From Psychromonas sp. 14N.309.X.WAT.B.A12 (GTDB taxonomy: Bacteria; Pseudomonadota; Gammaproteobacteria; Enterobacterales; Psychromonadaceae), in assembly GCF_030397575.1 (NCBI RefSeq), contig NZ_JAPNXS010000011.1:1-64000 (forward strand): 64,000 bases of DNA, given 5' to 3'. Shown in pieces: positions 48,895 through 58,923 of this stretch. The position numbers were made by a program, and so were the translations under genes. Numbering within the stretch: position 1 is the stretch's first letter; each line of letters starts with the position of its first letter. Below the pieces are notes generated by a model, which saw nothing but the letters and a program-made list of their open reading frames with translations, did not search any database and was not told where the DNA came from.

Positions 48895-49542
48895 TTAGCC
48901 TTCAGTTAGCAACTCTGTTATGACCTGTTTATATGCTTCTACAGGTTGCGCACCAGATAACGCACTTTGACGGTTAAATACAACGGTTGGTACAGCTGAA
49001 ATACCTAAGCCTTGCCAATACCTCTCATGATCAACCACTTGATCTACGTAACCTTGTGTTGTTAAACGAGCAGATGCTTCCCCGCTATCTAAGCCTATTT
49101 TAGCTATTTCAGCTAATAATATTTCACGATTAGAGACATCTTTTTGATCGGTAAATGCAGCACTAAACAGCGCCAATTTAAGCTCTGTTTGCTTACCTTT
49201 TTCATAGGCATATTCCAATAAAATATGTGCATCACGTGTATTAACAATTTTCATATCTTCAAAAAAGTTAAAGGTAAAACCAACCTCTGCACCACGTTGA
49301 GCGATATTAATACGAGCTTGATTGCTTTCTTCTAATGACGAACCGTATTTTTCAGCAACGTGCTCACGTAAATTTTGTCCTTCTGCAGGCATGTTAGGAT
49401 TTAGCTCAAAAGGTTGCCATTGCAACTCAATTTGCTTTTCAACACCTAATTCTTCAATGGCTTTTTGTAAATTTTTGTAGCCAATAATACACCACGGACA
49501 AACAACATCTGATACGACATCTAATTGAATCTTCTTACTCAT
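48895..49542 (-). CDS. DsbA-family (FrnE-like) oxidoreductase
   Basis: 215 residues from the ATG at 49542, which lies 5 bases after AAAGGGG; two earlier in-frame Met codons are poorer. Thioredoxin fold with CPWC (SDVVCPWCIIG, near 12-15) and a helical insertion; cis-Pro in ISAVPTVVF. It lacks a signal peptide, so it acts in the cytoplasm, unlike DsbA. FrnE-type proteins are linked to oxidative stress and disulfide handling. A palindrome near its promoter may be its operator. Confidence 0.9.
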   Translation of the reverse strand: MSKKIQLDVVSDVVCPWCIIGYKNLQKAIEELGVEKQIELQWQPFELNPNMPAEGQNLREHVAEKYGSSLEESNQARINIAQRGAEVGFTFNFFEDMKIVNTRDAHILLEYAYEKGKQTELKLALFSAAFTDQKDVSNREILLAEIAKIGLDSGEASARLTTQGYVDQVVDHERYWQGLGISAVPTVVFNRQSALSGAQPVEAYKQVITELLTEG

Positions 49543-50069
49543 CATTACCCCTTTTGCAGTCAATAAACTCAACATACAAGTACTTTACATTCTTTATATT
49601 ACCACACTATAACCATATAAGAACGATCGTTCAAATTAATCTAAAAATAAATATTTAATCTCCACTCGGGATAGTGAAAGCGTGATCCAATGTTAAATCT
49701 ATCACTTATTTTTATCTCATTATATGGTGCAGGTCGTTTTTCGTAGTTCAGCAACTCATAACAATAGTTAGTTATTGGTAGGTGATTTTACGCAGAAATC
49801 TGCAGAAATAGCGGTATTATTTCCTTTTGATCATTTAAGCTGAAGTTACTTAATAAGCTATAGCTTCACAATGTCAAAACAATCAAATTGAACAACTCGC
49901 ATATAAAATAGTACAATACTACTTAACAAGCATAAGTTTTGATTGTCTCACTTTCTTTATCAACATAAAATCACCTTTGTAATAATCGAAATATATGCCA
50001 TCAACCATCTATTTTCATCGATTACATTAGCTCATTATGACAACATAAGAGTTAAGTTAAGGTTTATAA
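49543..50069. other. Gene-free region before the MATE gene
   Basis: 527 bases. Holds the divergent promoters of the FrnE-like and MATE genes, the palindrome at 49621-49632 and a short IR (GCAGA-AA-TCTGC near 49791). A GAAG...CTTC stem lies near 49842-49866. No gene was recognised. Confidence 0.45.
49621..49632. promoter_or_regulatory. Perfect 12-bp palindrome GAACGATCGTTC
   Basis: It lies 79 bases upstream of the FrnE-like start. Palindromes of this kind are common operators of TetR-family regulators, but no such regulator is in the window. Confidence 0.4.
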
Positions 50070-51443
50070 GTGTCTTCCCAATCCTATGTAAAAAAGAATT
50101 TTTCACTTGCTTGGCCTCTCGCCCTAAACGGCCTATTAATGCAATCCATGTTAATGATAGATACCTTATTAGTATCCCCTCTAGGTGAGATCCCATTAGC
50201 AGCGATCGGTATTGCAACTACCATTGTAGCCGCAGTATTAGGTATTCAAATGGCATTAGCTAACGGTACACAATTGGTATTAAGTCGAGCGGTGGGAGCA
50301 AAAAACCAAAATTCACTCAGTAAAGCTTTATGGTCAGGTTTTTTCATCAATGCCGCTGTAGCAGTGTTATTTTGGATAATATTAACTATCTTTGATCGCC
50401 CTTTAATTGCGCTATTAACTGATAAAATTAATTTGCATCAAGAGATTGCAGATTACCTGAACATATCAAAATATATTATCCTATTTACCGCTGTCACTCA
50501 GGTAATGATTGCACTATTTAACGGCCTTGGTAAAACTAAAATCCCCTTTAAAGGCTACCTCATTGAACTCCCAGTGAATGCCATTTTATCTTATCTACTG
50601 ATTCATGGTTACCATATTTCAGAGGGCCTAAGTTACCATGGTTTAGGGGTTCAGGGCGCGGCAATCGGCAGTGTAATTGCCATTACCATACGTATGGTAT
50701 ACCTAGGTTTATACATGCATCTTGAACCTGATTTTATTTTCTCTCCACCGAAGACCGGCAGTAATATGTTGGTTAATATGCGTGCACATTTTATCGAGAT
50801 ATTCCCTATTGCAGCCAATGTAACTATCTTACTAATTGGCGCAACTATTTATCAATTACTCTACTCACAATTAGCGATTAATGCCTATGTAGCAATTACT
50901 TTAGTGATGCCATGGATCCGTGCGGGAACACAATTTATAGCCGCTTGGTCTCATTCATCTGCCATCACCGTGAGCCAAGCTATAGGCTCGAAAAAGATGG
51001 ATGATTTAGTCAAAAATGTTGATACCAGCATTGATATTGCAGTGATCATATCTATCTTGTGTGCCGCTTTATTTGGTGTAATGAGCCTGTTTATGAGTCA
51101 GATCTACCCAAACCTAGATGAAACGACCTATCAAGCTTTGGCAATTATCGCACCGCTTTATATCTTTTTGCCAATAGTACGTGGGTACAACACTGTACAC
51201 GGCAACATTCTGCGTGCAGTAGGACAAACCACAGCAGTTTTTAAAATTAACTTTACAGGTCAATGGCTTATATCTATTCCTTTGTGTGCTTTTCTTATTT
51301 TAGGATTAGATGCTTCTATATTTTGGGCCTTTGCAATACAACCTTTTGAAGAGGTCGTAAAAGCATTACCCTTTAGACAACTAGCGAGAAAATCCCTGAA
51401 AGAATTTAATGCAGAAAAAGCACAAAAATTGATGTATGACTAA
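50070..51443 (+). CDS. MATE-family efflux transporter
   Basis: 457 residues starting with GTG at 50070 (AAGG upstream). Twelve membrane helices in two MATE repeats (NGLLMQSMLMIDTLLVSPLG and the homologous RAGTQFIAAWSHSSAITVSQAIGSK). MATE proteins export cationic drugs or metabolites using Na+ or H+. The substrate is unknown. Its stop codon abuts a dispersed repeat. Confidence 0.9.
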   Translation: MSSQSYVKKNFSLAWPLALNGLLMQSMLMIDTLLVSPLGEIPLAAIGIATTIVAAVLGIQMALANGTQLVLSRAVGAKNQNSLSKALWSGFFINAAVAVLFWIILTIFDRPLIALLTDKINLHQEIADYLNISKYIILFTAVTQVMIALFNGLGKTKIPFKGYLIELPVNAILSYLLIHGYHISEGLSYHGLGVQGAAIGSVIAITIRMVYLGLYMHLEPDFIFSPPKTGSNMLVNMRAHFIEIFPIAANVTILLIGATIYQLLYSQLAINAYVAITLVMPWIRAGTQFIAAWSHSSAITVSQAIGSKKMDDLVKNVDTSIDIAVIISILCAALFGVMSLFMSQIYPNLDETTYQALAIIAPLYIFLPIVRGYNTVHGNILRAVGQTTAVFKINFTGQWLISIPLCAFLILGLDASIFWAFAIQPFEEVVKALPFRQLARKSLKEFNAEKAQKLMYD

Positions 51444-51626
51444 TACCAATTATATTAAATAAGTGCTCTAAATTTTGCGTAGGAAAAATGATTGAGTTCA
51501 AAGTGTAATTTAAACCTTTCGACGATTAACTTCTTTAATAGTTATTCTATTTGTGAAAATTACAACGAAGAAATAAGTTACCTCAACAAGTAAAATAGAT
51601 CAGTTAATTAGCATGATTGGCATAAG
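51444..51626 (+). repeat. MITE-like dispersed repeat, copy 1
   Basis: A segment of about 180 bases bounded by TACCAATTA and TGATTGGCATA, which are imperfect inverted ends. Its inner part (51515-51626) matches 57421-57528 across about 110 bases and a third, shorter copy at 5411-5453. No transposase is inside, so a non-autonomous element is the likely nature. Confidence 0.6.
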
Positions 51627-51801
51627 ATTAGAGTGAGATCAAACTCTCAAAATATTAACGGCCCGAGTTAAAATATTTGATCTCATCATAAGATCTGCTT
51701 ATTGCTATGTGATCAACTAAGCACATCCAAGCAATTGAGCTTTTGTTCATTTTTTAGCTCACTATTATGTGTGACAATATTACATAATGAGGTGATAAAA
51801 A
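51444..51801. other. Gene-free region with repeat, upstream of the alginate lyase
   Basis: 358 bases. The first half is the MITE-like repeat; the second half must hold the alginate lyase promoter. No clear CRP box was found (the nearest, at 51714, has the wrong spacer). Confidence 0.5.
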
Positions 51802-52848
51802 ATGAAAAACAAACTAATAATTGCTGGATCTATCTTACTGACTCTACCTACTATCGCGTTAGCTGATGTGGCAGGTAATGGTGTATCCTACCCGGTTCCA
51901 GCTGATAAATTTGATATGACTAACTGGAAAATAACAATTCCTGCAGATATCAATAAAGATGGTAAAGTTGATGAAATCGAAGGTGTAGCAATGATGAGCT
52001 ACTCCCATGAAGATTTTTTCTTCTTGGATAAAGATGGCAACATGGTGTTTGAAGTACAAAATAAAGCCGTCACTACTAAAAACTCTAAAAATGCCCGTTC
52101 TGAATTACGCCAAATGCCACGTGGTGCAAAATTCGATATTGATACCGCCGCACCATTAAATAATTTTGCTCTTGAAAGTAATACTCACGCTGCAGATTAC
52201 AGTAAAGTGGGTGGCACATTAGAAGCAACATTGAAAGTAAACCATGTATCAGAGCATGCTAAGTTCCCTGAAAGACCAGCAGCACATTCAGTGGTAGTTG
52301 GGCAAATCCATGCTAAAAAATATGATGATCAAATTAAAGCGAAAACAGGCTTTGGTCATGGTAACGAGCCCCTAAAAATCTTCTTCAAAAAATTTCCAGA
52401 ACATGAATATGGTTCAGTATTTTGGAATTATGAACGTAACCTAGCGAAAAAAGATCCAAACCGTGCAGATATTGCTTACCCAGTATGGGGTAACACTTGG
52501 GAAAACCTAGAAGAGCCTGGTGAGTCAGGTATTAAAATGGGTGAAGAGTTTAGTTATGTAGTTGATGTTAAAGGCAACATAATGCATCTGACCTTTACAA
52601 CAGCTCGCCATAAAGACGTCACTTACAGTATTGACCTAAGTAAGGGTGTAGATGAAAAAGATTCTCCAACAGGCTATGCACAAGATGCTTTCTACTTTAA
52701 AGCAGGAGCGTACGGTCAATGTAGTGTTAATGACACGCACCCAATTTGGGGGCCAGGATGTGCTGGTACAGGTGACTTTGCTGTTGATAAAAAGAATGGT
52801 GATTACAACAGTGTAACCTTCTCTGCACTTAAACTTAACGGTAAATAA
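51802..52848 (+). CDS. PL7 alginate lyase
   Basis: 348 residues: signal peptide (about 1-22) and a polysaccharide-lyase family 7 jelly roll. The family motifs are RSELR (99-103), VGQIHAKK (near 169-176) and YFKAGAYGQC (near 295-304). These line the alginate groove and hold the catalytic His, Tyr and Arg. Residues 49-60 form a perfect EF-hand-type calcium loop (D-N-D-G-V-D-E spacing), common in this family. It cleaves alginate by beta-elimination outside the cell. The T2SS operon at 9.3-20.6 kb could secrete it. A good terminator follows. Confidence 0.93.
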   Translation: MKNKLIIAGSILLTLPTIALADVAGNGVSYPVPADKFDMTNWKITIPADINKDGKVDEIEGVAMMSYSHEDFFFLDKDGNMVFEVQNKAVTTKNSKNARSELRQMPRGAKFDIDTAAPLNNFALESNTHAADYSKVGGTLEATLKVNHVSEHAKFPERPAAHSVVVGQIHAKKYDDQIKAKTGFGHGNEPLKIFFKKFPEHEYGSVFWNYERNLAKKDPNRADIAYPVWGNTWENLEEPGESGIKMGEEFSYVVDVKGNIMHLTFTTARHKDVTYSIDLSKGVDEKDSPTGYAQDAFYFKAGAYGQCSVNDTHPIWGPGCAGTGDFAVDKKNGDYNSVTFSALKLNGK

Positions 52849-52897
52849 ATAAAAGTTAGTACTTACTATCTATTAACTAATCTTTATTATTCGATTG

Positions 52898-52924
52898 AAG
52901 CCAACTTAATATAAGTTGGCTTTT
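52898..52924 (+). terminator. Terminator after the alginate lyase gene
   Basis: AAGCCAACTTA (52898-52908) and TAAGTTGGCTT (52912-52922) pair perfectly around a 3-base loop, then TTTT. It also serves the convergent MFS gene. Confidence 0.85.
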
Positions 52925-52945
52925 CTTTATTATTTAAGAATGGAT

Positions 52946-55096
52946 CTATTTATCGTTGATAGGCTCTATTGTTTGCACTTGTACCGCATCCAATAACTGC
53001 TCTTCAATGGTGTTTTCTTCTGGTTTATCATCAATAGAAGCGGTTAACTCACCTTCATCTAACGAATCTGCCTCTTGTAATATTTCTACCATATCTGATG
53101 CAACATCAGGTACTGAATCGATAATTGTACTTGCTACATCTACCGCATACTCTGGTATGTTATCTACCACGTGAGATAAGTAATCACTTACTGCTTCTTC
53201 AATGTTATCCGTTGTTTCTGCATCGGACGCTTGCTCATTGTCGTTGTCCACAAGATTGCTGACATATGCCTCAGCAACCGCATTTGATGACTCAGGTAAT
53301 GCTTCCGATACGGTTAAAGCAATTTCAGCAGAATGCTCAGGAGAAATATCACTTAAACGAGTGTATAAATCTGCAGCTGTTTGTTCCGATGCAGCCGCAC
53401 TCCTATCCACAGGACGCATCTCATCCAATGAATCAGAAAATTCTGTCATATATTGCTCTGTCATTTCTAATAACACACTTGGATCTTCATCAAACATGTT
53501 TTCTGCGGCATGCTCCATGACGCTCAAACCGTTATCAGGCATCGCGTTAGCAATGGCAACAATGATGTCAGCTAACTGGTCAGGGTGATCATTAGTGATC
53601 CAATCCACCAGCTCATCGGCTTGTTCAGGTGAAGCCGTGGTCAATGCTTCAGCAATATGAATAGACATCTCGGGCGCAGCGTTGGTTATCGCAGCGTATA
53701 ATTTAGCAATATTGATCTCTTCGATAGTACTTAATGCAGCAGCTAAATGAGTGGCGTTTTCTGGATCTTTAGCTGCAATAGCAATGGCCATATTAACCGC
53801 AATACCAGGATTTTTAGTCGCTAAACTCACTGCGACATCAACTTCAGCACTTTGCTCAAAGGCAGGCTCAACATAATCAGTTCGAGGATCAAGCTCAGAC
53901 ACTACACCAGAAGGCGTTTGCATAACAAAGTTTTCTTGTTCTTCTTGCGGCAACGCGGCACGTTGTTTCATGCGCAATAAAATAAAAGCTAACAAACTAG
54001 TTGCCATCACAATGATAAACATAAACAGTGCATCATTACCGAACCACTTCATCGCTTTAGCTGCCAAATAAGGCCCTGTAATACTGCCCAAAGCATAAAT
54101 GAATAATAGTGATGCCATCGCAGCTAAAATTTGCTCTTTAACCACTTTATCAAAAGTTTCAGACATACTCATAGGATATAAACAAGCTACCACCCCAGTG
54201 ATCACGGCAATCGCTAATAAACTAAAATAGAAGAGATTCAATGAAATTAAGAGAGGTATTAATATCGCAGCGGCAATAATCGTTAAGATCATACCTAACA
54301 TAATTTTACGTCGGTCAAAGTTGTCAGAAAGATAAGCGACAGGGAACTGTAATAAAATGGCACCAATAATTGCTGAACCCATAAAAATAGATAAACTAAA
54401 ACCTTTAATTCCATTAGCATTTGCCACAATAGGCAACATATTTAACAGCGCTGAATAAAACACCCCGCAATAAAAACAACTCACAACACCTAATGGGGAC
54501 AATTTAATAATGGTCATTAATGACATCGACTCACTATCTTCGATCACTGGCCCTTGTTGTTTGCTAATTACAATTGGCGTGATTGCTAAACTTAATAAAA
54601 TGCCGGAAATAACAAACAATGTCATGGTATCAATTGGTGCAACATTTAATAAAAATTGTCCTAAAAACTGTGCACTCATAATCACCATTTGATTGATAGA
54701 AAGAATACGTCCTCTATTTTTCTCCGTTGCACTAAAGCTTAACCAACTATCTAACGTGGCATTAGTACAAGCCATACAAAATCCGGTGACGACACGCATT
54801 ACAGCGAGCATAATTGGATCAGGAAATAATCCAGATAACAAAATAGCAACGGAAGTTAGACTACCGCACATAGCGAAAATACGAATATGTCCAACGCGCT
54901 GCAGTAGTTTACGGCTGTAATAAGAGCCGATCAAAAACCCCACTGATAACATCGACAATACCAAACCAATATTATCAATACTGATGCCATCATTTTGCAT
55001 ACGTACAGGCAGTAAAATATTGCTTAGCCCATAACCTGTCATTAACAAAAAACAGCTCATTAGCAGTAAAAATAGGGGTTTAATCGTTGTTATCAC
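52946..55096 (-). CDS. MFS transporter with a long C-terminal helical-repeat domain
   Basis: 716 residues. Residues 1 to about 375 are a YcaD-like MFS permease with twelve membrane helices. The remaining 340 or so residues are cytoplasmic, acidic and rich in Ala, built of units of about 16-18 residues with the pattern x-x-P-E/D-x-A-x-x-I/L-A-x-A-L (for example KDPENATHLAAAL, ASPEQADELVDWI, NDHPDQLADIIVAI). At least eight are visible. This would fold as a solenoid of short helices. Typical MFS permeases end at the last membrane helix, so the fusion is unusual. The transported compound and the tail's partner are unknown. Confidence 0.85.
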   Translation of the reverse strand: MITTIKPLFLLLMSCFLLMTGYGLSNILLPVRMQNDGISIDNIGLVLSMLSVGFLIGSYYSRKLLQRVGHIRIFAMCGSLTSVAILLSGLFPDPIMLAVMRVVTGFCMACTNATLDSWLSFSATEKNRGRILSINQMVIMSAQFLGQFLLNVAPIDTMTLFVISGILLSLAITPIVISKQQGPVIEDSESMSLMTIIKLSPLGVVSCFYCGVFYSALLNMLPIVANANGIKGFSLSIFMGSAIIGAILLQFPVAYLSDNFDRRKIMLGMILTIIAAAILIPLLISLNLFYFSLLAIAVITGVVACLYPMSMSETFDKVVKEQILAAMASLLFIYALGSITGPYLAAKAMKWFGNDALFMFIIVMATSLLAFILLRMKQRAALPQEEQENFVMQTPSGVVSELDPRTDYVEPAFEQSAEVDVAVSLATKNPGIAVNMAIAIAAKDPENATHLAAALSTIEEINIAKLYAAITNAAPEMSIHIAEALTTASPEQADELVDWITNDHPDQLADIIVAIANAMPDNGLSVMEHAAENMFDEDPSVLLEMTEQYMTEFSDSLDEMRPVDRSAAASEQTAADLYTRLSDISPEHSAEIALTVSEALPESSNAVAEAYVSNLVDNDNEQASDAETTDNIEEAVSDYLSHVVDNIPEYAVDVASTIIDSVPDVASDMVEILQEADSLDEGELTASIDDKPEENTIEEQLLDAVQVQTIEPINDK

Positions 55097-55559
55097 TGAG
55101 TAACTCTCTATTGGTAGTAGTGTTAGATTTACCTAATAAGAATCGAGTCCAACTCATTTAGGGTAAGCAAAAGTCCACCAATTTTGTATTTCATTAGTGA
55201 AATAGTGAATATAAAGGAAAAATAATAAACATCAAATCATATTCAGCCTCACCAGAATCAGCATTAATGTAGATCGCCCTAACCACTCTAGTTTACTACT
55301 TCCAGCTAAAGTGAAGAACAGCGATAAAAATTATCACTTGAAAAAAACGACATTGAAGAGGATGATCATAAAATAGACAACTATATTAAAACGTTTTATC
55401 TATACCATCATCAATGTAATGGCATGTTCATTAATCTTTAATCGTTTCACCAAAATTAAACGACGACATCAAACAATCAATACACGCAATACACGGAGCA
55501 GTAGCAAACAATAACCATTGAAGGTCATATATCAACTTACTAGTAAGGAGAACCTTAAT
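55097..55559. other. Divergent control region between the MFS gene and poxB
   Basis: 463 bases without a gene. An imperfect dyad AAGTGA...TCACTT (55310-55340) is the only structure noted; the spacer is too long for CRP. It must hold both promoters. Confidence 0.4.
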
Positions 55560-57284
55560 ATGAGCCAAAGTATCGCAAGTTTTATCACTCAAACCCTAGA
55601 CCAAGCAGGTGTACAACGAATATGGGGAGTAACTGGCGATTCACTCAATGGAATTAGTGACAGTTTACGAAAAATGGGCAATATCGAATGGCTGGGTACA
55701 CGTCATGAAGAAGCTGCCGCTTTTGCCGCTGGAGCTGAAGCACATATCTCAGGAAAACTAGCGGTTTGCGCAGGGTCCTGTGGTCCGGGTAATCTACACT
55801 TAATTAACGGCTTATTTGATTGCCATCGTAATAAAGTGCCTGTGTTAGCGATTGCGGCACACATTCCTTCATCAGAAATTGGTAGTCAATACTTTCAAGA
55901 AACCCACCCGCAAGAGCTATTTAAAGAGTGCAGCGTATTCTGTGAAATGGTATCTAACCCAGAACAGATGCCTTACCTATTAGAAACAGCCATGCGCCAA
56001 GCTATTTTACATAATGATGTCAGCGTATTAGTGTTACCTGGTGATGTAGCATTAAAAGCAATGCCTGAAGGTACTTCTGCAAAATGGAATCATCCAAAAC
56101 CAGCCACTTATATGCCAGATACATCAGATATTAATATAATGGCAGATCAACTCAACAACAGTAAAAATATAACATTATTATGTGGCGCAGGTTGTAAAGA
56201 TGCACACGACGAAGTAGTTGCCCTAGCTGAAAAACTACAAGCCCCAATAGTACATGCTATGCGCGGTAAAGAGTTCCTTGAATATAATAACCCTTATGAT
56301 GTTGGCATGACTGGTTTAATTGGTTTCTCATCGGGTTATCATGCGATGGGTGAAGCAGATACATTATTAATGATTGGTACTAGTTTCCCCTATAAAGCTT
56401 TTTATCCTAACAACAGCACCATCTTACAAATTGATAATCAGCCCGCTTCATTGGGTCGACATGTACAGGTTGATCACAGCGTATTAGGTGATGCCAAAAC
56501 TACCGTCAGTGCGTTACTCACAAAGTTGAAAGGTGCTCGAAACAGCCAGCATCTTGAAAAATGCCTCAAACACTACAAATCGTCACGTGCCGATTTAGAC
56601 TTACTAGCCAATGGTAAAACCTCCCATGGCTTGATTCATCCACAATATTTAACCCGTTTACTCGATGAACAAGCCAATGAAGATGCTATTTTTACCTGTG
56701 ATGTGGGCACACCAACAGTATGGGCTGCGCGTTACCTCACCATGAACGGCAAACGCCGCATTATAGGATCATTCAATCATGGTTCGATGGCGAACGCATT
56801 GTCGCAAGCAATGGGCGCACAGTCACTAGACCGAAACCGTCAAATTATTGCAATGTGCGGAGATGGTGGTTTTTCCATGTTGATGGGTGACTTACTATCA
56901 CTTAAACAACTGAATCTACCCATTAAAATCATCGTTTATAATAACCGCTCACTAGGCTTTGTGGCGATGGAGATGAAAGCCAGTGGCTACCTCTCTGATG
57001 ATACTGACTTAGATAATCCAAGTTTTGCCAATATAGCCGAAGCTTGTGGTATCAAAGGTATTCATGTGGATACCCCTGAAAAACTACCACAAGCAATGTC
57101 CGATATGATGGCACATAAAGGCCCCGTGGTATTAGAAGTAGAAACCGCCAAGCAAGAACTTGCGATGCCGCCACAAATTAAATTAGAGCAAGCCAAAGGC
57201 TTTAGTTTATACATGATGAAAGCCTTAATTAATGGCAAAGGCAATGAAATCATAGAGCTTAGTAAAACCAACTGGACTCGTTAA
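55560..57284 (+). CDS. poxB: Pyruvate:quinone oxidoreductase (pyruvate oxidase)
   Basis: Oxidises pyruvate to acetate and carbon dioxide, passing electrons to ubiquinone at the membrane. 574 residues from the ATG at 55560 (AAGGAG upstream); E. coli PoxB has 572. Near-identical long stretches such as [14 protein letters not shown] (with the catalytic Glu) and [13 protein letters not shown] (TPP-metal motif) are seen. The C-terminal segment after about 555 should be the membrane-binding helix ([18 protein letters not shown]). It stands alone. Confidence 0.97.
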   Translation: MSQSIASFITQTLDQAGVQRIWGVTGDSLNGISDSLRKMGNIEWLGTRHEEAAAFAAGAEAHISGKLAVCAGSCGPGNLHLINGLFDCHRNKVPVLAIAAHIPSSEIGSQYFQETHPQELFKECSVFCEMVSNPEQMPYLLETAMRQAILHNDVSVLVLPGDVALKAMPEGTSAKWNHPKPATYMPDTSDINIMADQLNNSKNITLLCGAGCKDAHDEVVALAEKLQAPIVHAMRGKEFLEYNNPYDVGMTGLIGFSSGYHAMGEADTLLMIGTSFPYKAFYPNNSTILQIDNQPASLGRHVQVDHSVLGDAKTTVSALLTKLKGARNSQHLEKCLKHYKSSRADLDLLANGKTSHGLIHPQYLTRLLDEQANEDAIFTCDVGTPTVWAARYLTMNGKRRIIGSFNHGSMANALSQAMGAQSLDRNRQIIAMCGDGGFSMLMGDLLSLKQLNLPIKIIVYNNRSLGFVAMEMKASGYLSDDTDLDNPSFANIAEACGIKGIHVDTPEKLPQAMSDMMAHKGPVVLEVETAKQELAMPPQIKLEQAKGFSLYMMKALINGKGNEIIELSKTNWTR

Positions 57285-57321
57285 CCTTTGCTATTTCTAC
57301 TCTAGATAACTAAAACACAAA

Positions 57322-57361
57322 ACTTCTAATAAATAAGTCACCCAACTCATTTATTAGAAGT
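57322..57361 (+). terminator. Hairpin after poxB
   Basis: ACTTCTAATAAAT (57322-57334) and ATTTATTAGAAGT (57349-57361) are perfect complements. No T-run follows. Confidence 0.55.
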
Positions 57362-57420
57362 ACTCACCTTATCGAGTTTGCTAATAAGAAAAATGACTTA
57401 GTTTAAGCCGTTACCTGGTG

Positions 57421-57528
57421 CCTTTCGAAGATTAACTTCGTTAATAATCTATCCATGGAACTTACAACGAAGAAATAAATTATTTTAATAAGTAAAATAG
57501 ATCTGTTAATTAGTATGATTGGTATAAA
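57421..57528 (+). repeat. MITE-like dispersed repeat, copy 2
   Basis: Aligns over its whole length with 51515-51626, with about 80 percent identity by eye and one 3-4 base gap. CTTCGTT (57437-57443) and AACGAAG (57466-57472) form a stem inside it. It lies in the gap between poxB and the sulfotransferase gene; the rest of this 361-base gap is featureless. Confidence 0.6.
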
Positions 57529-57645
57529 GCTCCTAACTTGCATTAACGACTTATTATTTAATTACCAATTTTTAATCAGGTATGATGAGTAAAATTAATT
57601 TTATTTCGTGTAGCCATGGTGTAATCAAAGAGGTTTTATATTTAT

Positions 57646-58650
57646 ATGGAAAGTAAAAAGTCACCACTGTTTATTGTTGGCATTACTCGTTCAGGAACAA
57701 CTATCTCACATGATATGGTGATGCAAGCTTGTCCTGATGCCGTGGATTTAACATCTGATGATGATTTTGAGTGCCGTAATTTTTGGCAAGCATTTGGCTT
57801 AACCATAGGTTCTCGAAGAACAGGGACACTTTGTGAATGCGCCACTGAAGAGGATATCGACTCGGTTTCAAAAGAAGCAATTCAACACTATGTTTCTTCA
57901 CGTCATGCGCAAGGTGGGATTATTACAAAAAACCCTCATCTACTAAATAAAATTAGTTATGTAGCTAACGTTTTACCAGATGCAAAATTTATTTTAATCG
58001 TCCGTGATATTATGGGTGTCGTAGCCAGTGAAAAAGTAGGGTTTAATGATGCCTACCAAGGTGATGAAGACACCCCTCCTTATGTGCATTATTGGCCAGA
58101 TACCAAGTTACCCTGTTGGAGTTATGTAAAATGTGATGACAAACAGCATCAACTTACTAAACCTAACTTTTTACTTACCGTCAAAGCAATGATTAAAAGA
58201 GTGATTGTTAATTTAAAAAACAAATCATTAAATGAGCCTGGAAAGGTGTTACCACACCAAAAATTAAGTGAATTCTTCCAATCTCATCCAGATAAAACAC
58301 GTTATTACCCTGGTGATGGTTTCCATAGAATTCCAGAGTCTTGGATAACATTGAACCTTAATGCAATAAACCAACTTAAAGCATTAGATAACTCTCGCTG
58401 GATGACTATTGTCTATAATGACTTAGTCGATGATACCAAAGGAGTAGTGAGCAAAATGCTCACCTTTGCAGGATACGATGCCCCAGAGTTATGCTCTTTA
58501 CCAACTCAACTTAATAAATCTTCAGCAGATAAGTGGCGTAAAAACTTATCAATCGAAGAGCAAAATACAGTAAGAGAAACTATCAAAAATAACCACGAAG
58601 ATTTTGCAAAAATTTGCAACACTGTTGGTGCAAATATGCTTGCAGATTAA
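57646..58650 (+). CDS. Sulfotransferase-family protein
   Basis: 334 residues. The N-terminal PAPS loop is FIVGITRSGTT (7-17) and the 3'-phosphate site is VRDIMGVVASEK (near 125). Sulfotransferases move sulfate from PAPS to hydroxyl or amine groups; bacterial members often decorate polysaccharides or lipids. The cytoplasmic substrate is unknown. It has no neighbouring glycosyltransferases. Other P-loop kinases of the same fold are less likely because of the GxTRSGTT loop. Confidence 0.8.
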   Translation: MESKKSPLFIVGITRSGTTISHDMVMQACPDAVDLTSDDDFECRNFWQAFGLTIGSRRTGTLCECATEEDIDSVSKEAIQHYVSSRHAQGGIITKNPHLLNKISYVANVLPDAKFILIVRDIMGVVASEKVGFNDAYQGDEDTPPYVHYWPDTKLPCWSYVKCDDKQHQLTKPNFLLTVKAMIKRVIVNLKNKSLNEPGKVLPHQKLSEFFQSHPDKTRYYPGDGFHRIPESWITLNLNAINQLKALDNSRWMTIVYNDLVDDTKGVVSKMLTFAGYDAPELCSLPTQLNKSSADKWRKNLSIEEQNTVRETIKNNHEDFAKICNTVGANMLAD

Positions 58651-58923
58651 CTTTATACTAGGTGGATTCAATCCCCTATTTCTTCTTTTCACACTTTCAA
58701 TAATGCACAATAAAATTGCATTAAGCGCTTGCTTGGTGCAATTTCATTTAGTGCCCCTCTTGAGTAACAAGATCACAGATACCAAAAAAGTGCACTTGGT
58801 ACAAAACAAAGGTTAATTTGTACACTTCATGCACAGTTAATTTATCCCCTCAATTCCTTTTTTAGATTGGCACAAATGTTGTAAACATCTCAAAGCATCA
58901 ACCTCAACAAAAGGAAAAAGACT
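58651..58923. promoter_or_regulatory. Control region of the cytosine operon
   Basis: 273 bases. GTACAAA (58799-58805) and TTTGTAC (58817-58823) are inverted and enclosed by GTGCAC/TGCAC (58790-58795, 58830-58834), a plausible binding site for the PucR-type regulator. TGGCAC-N5-TTGTA (58868-58883) resembles a sigma-54 promoter but its -12 element has GT where GC is expected; a sigma-70 reading (TTGGCA at -35) is equally possible. Confidence 0.45.

Noticed and set aside
51714-51731. CRP-like sequence TGTGATCAACTAAGCACA before the alginate lyase
   Set aside because: The spacer between half-sites is 8 rather than 6 bases, so it does not fit the CRP consensus.
52978-53600. Plus-strand frames of 72, 128 and 84 codons
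   Set aside because: They are antisense shadows of the repetitive Ala-rich tail of the MFS protein.
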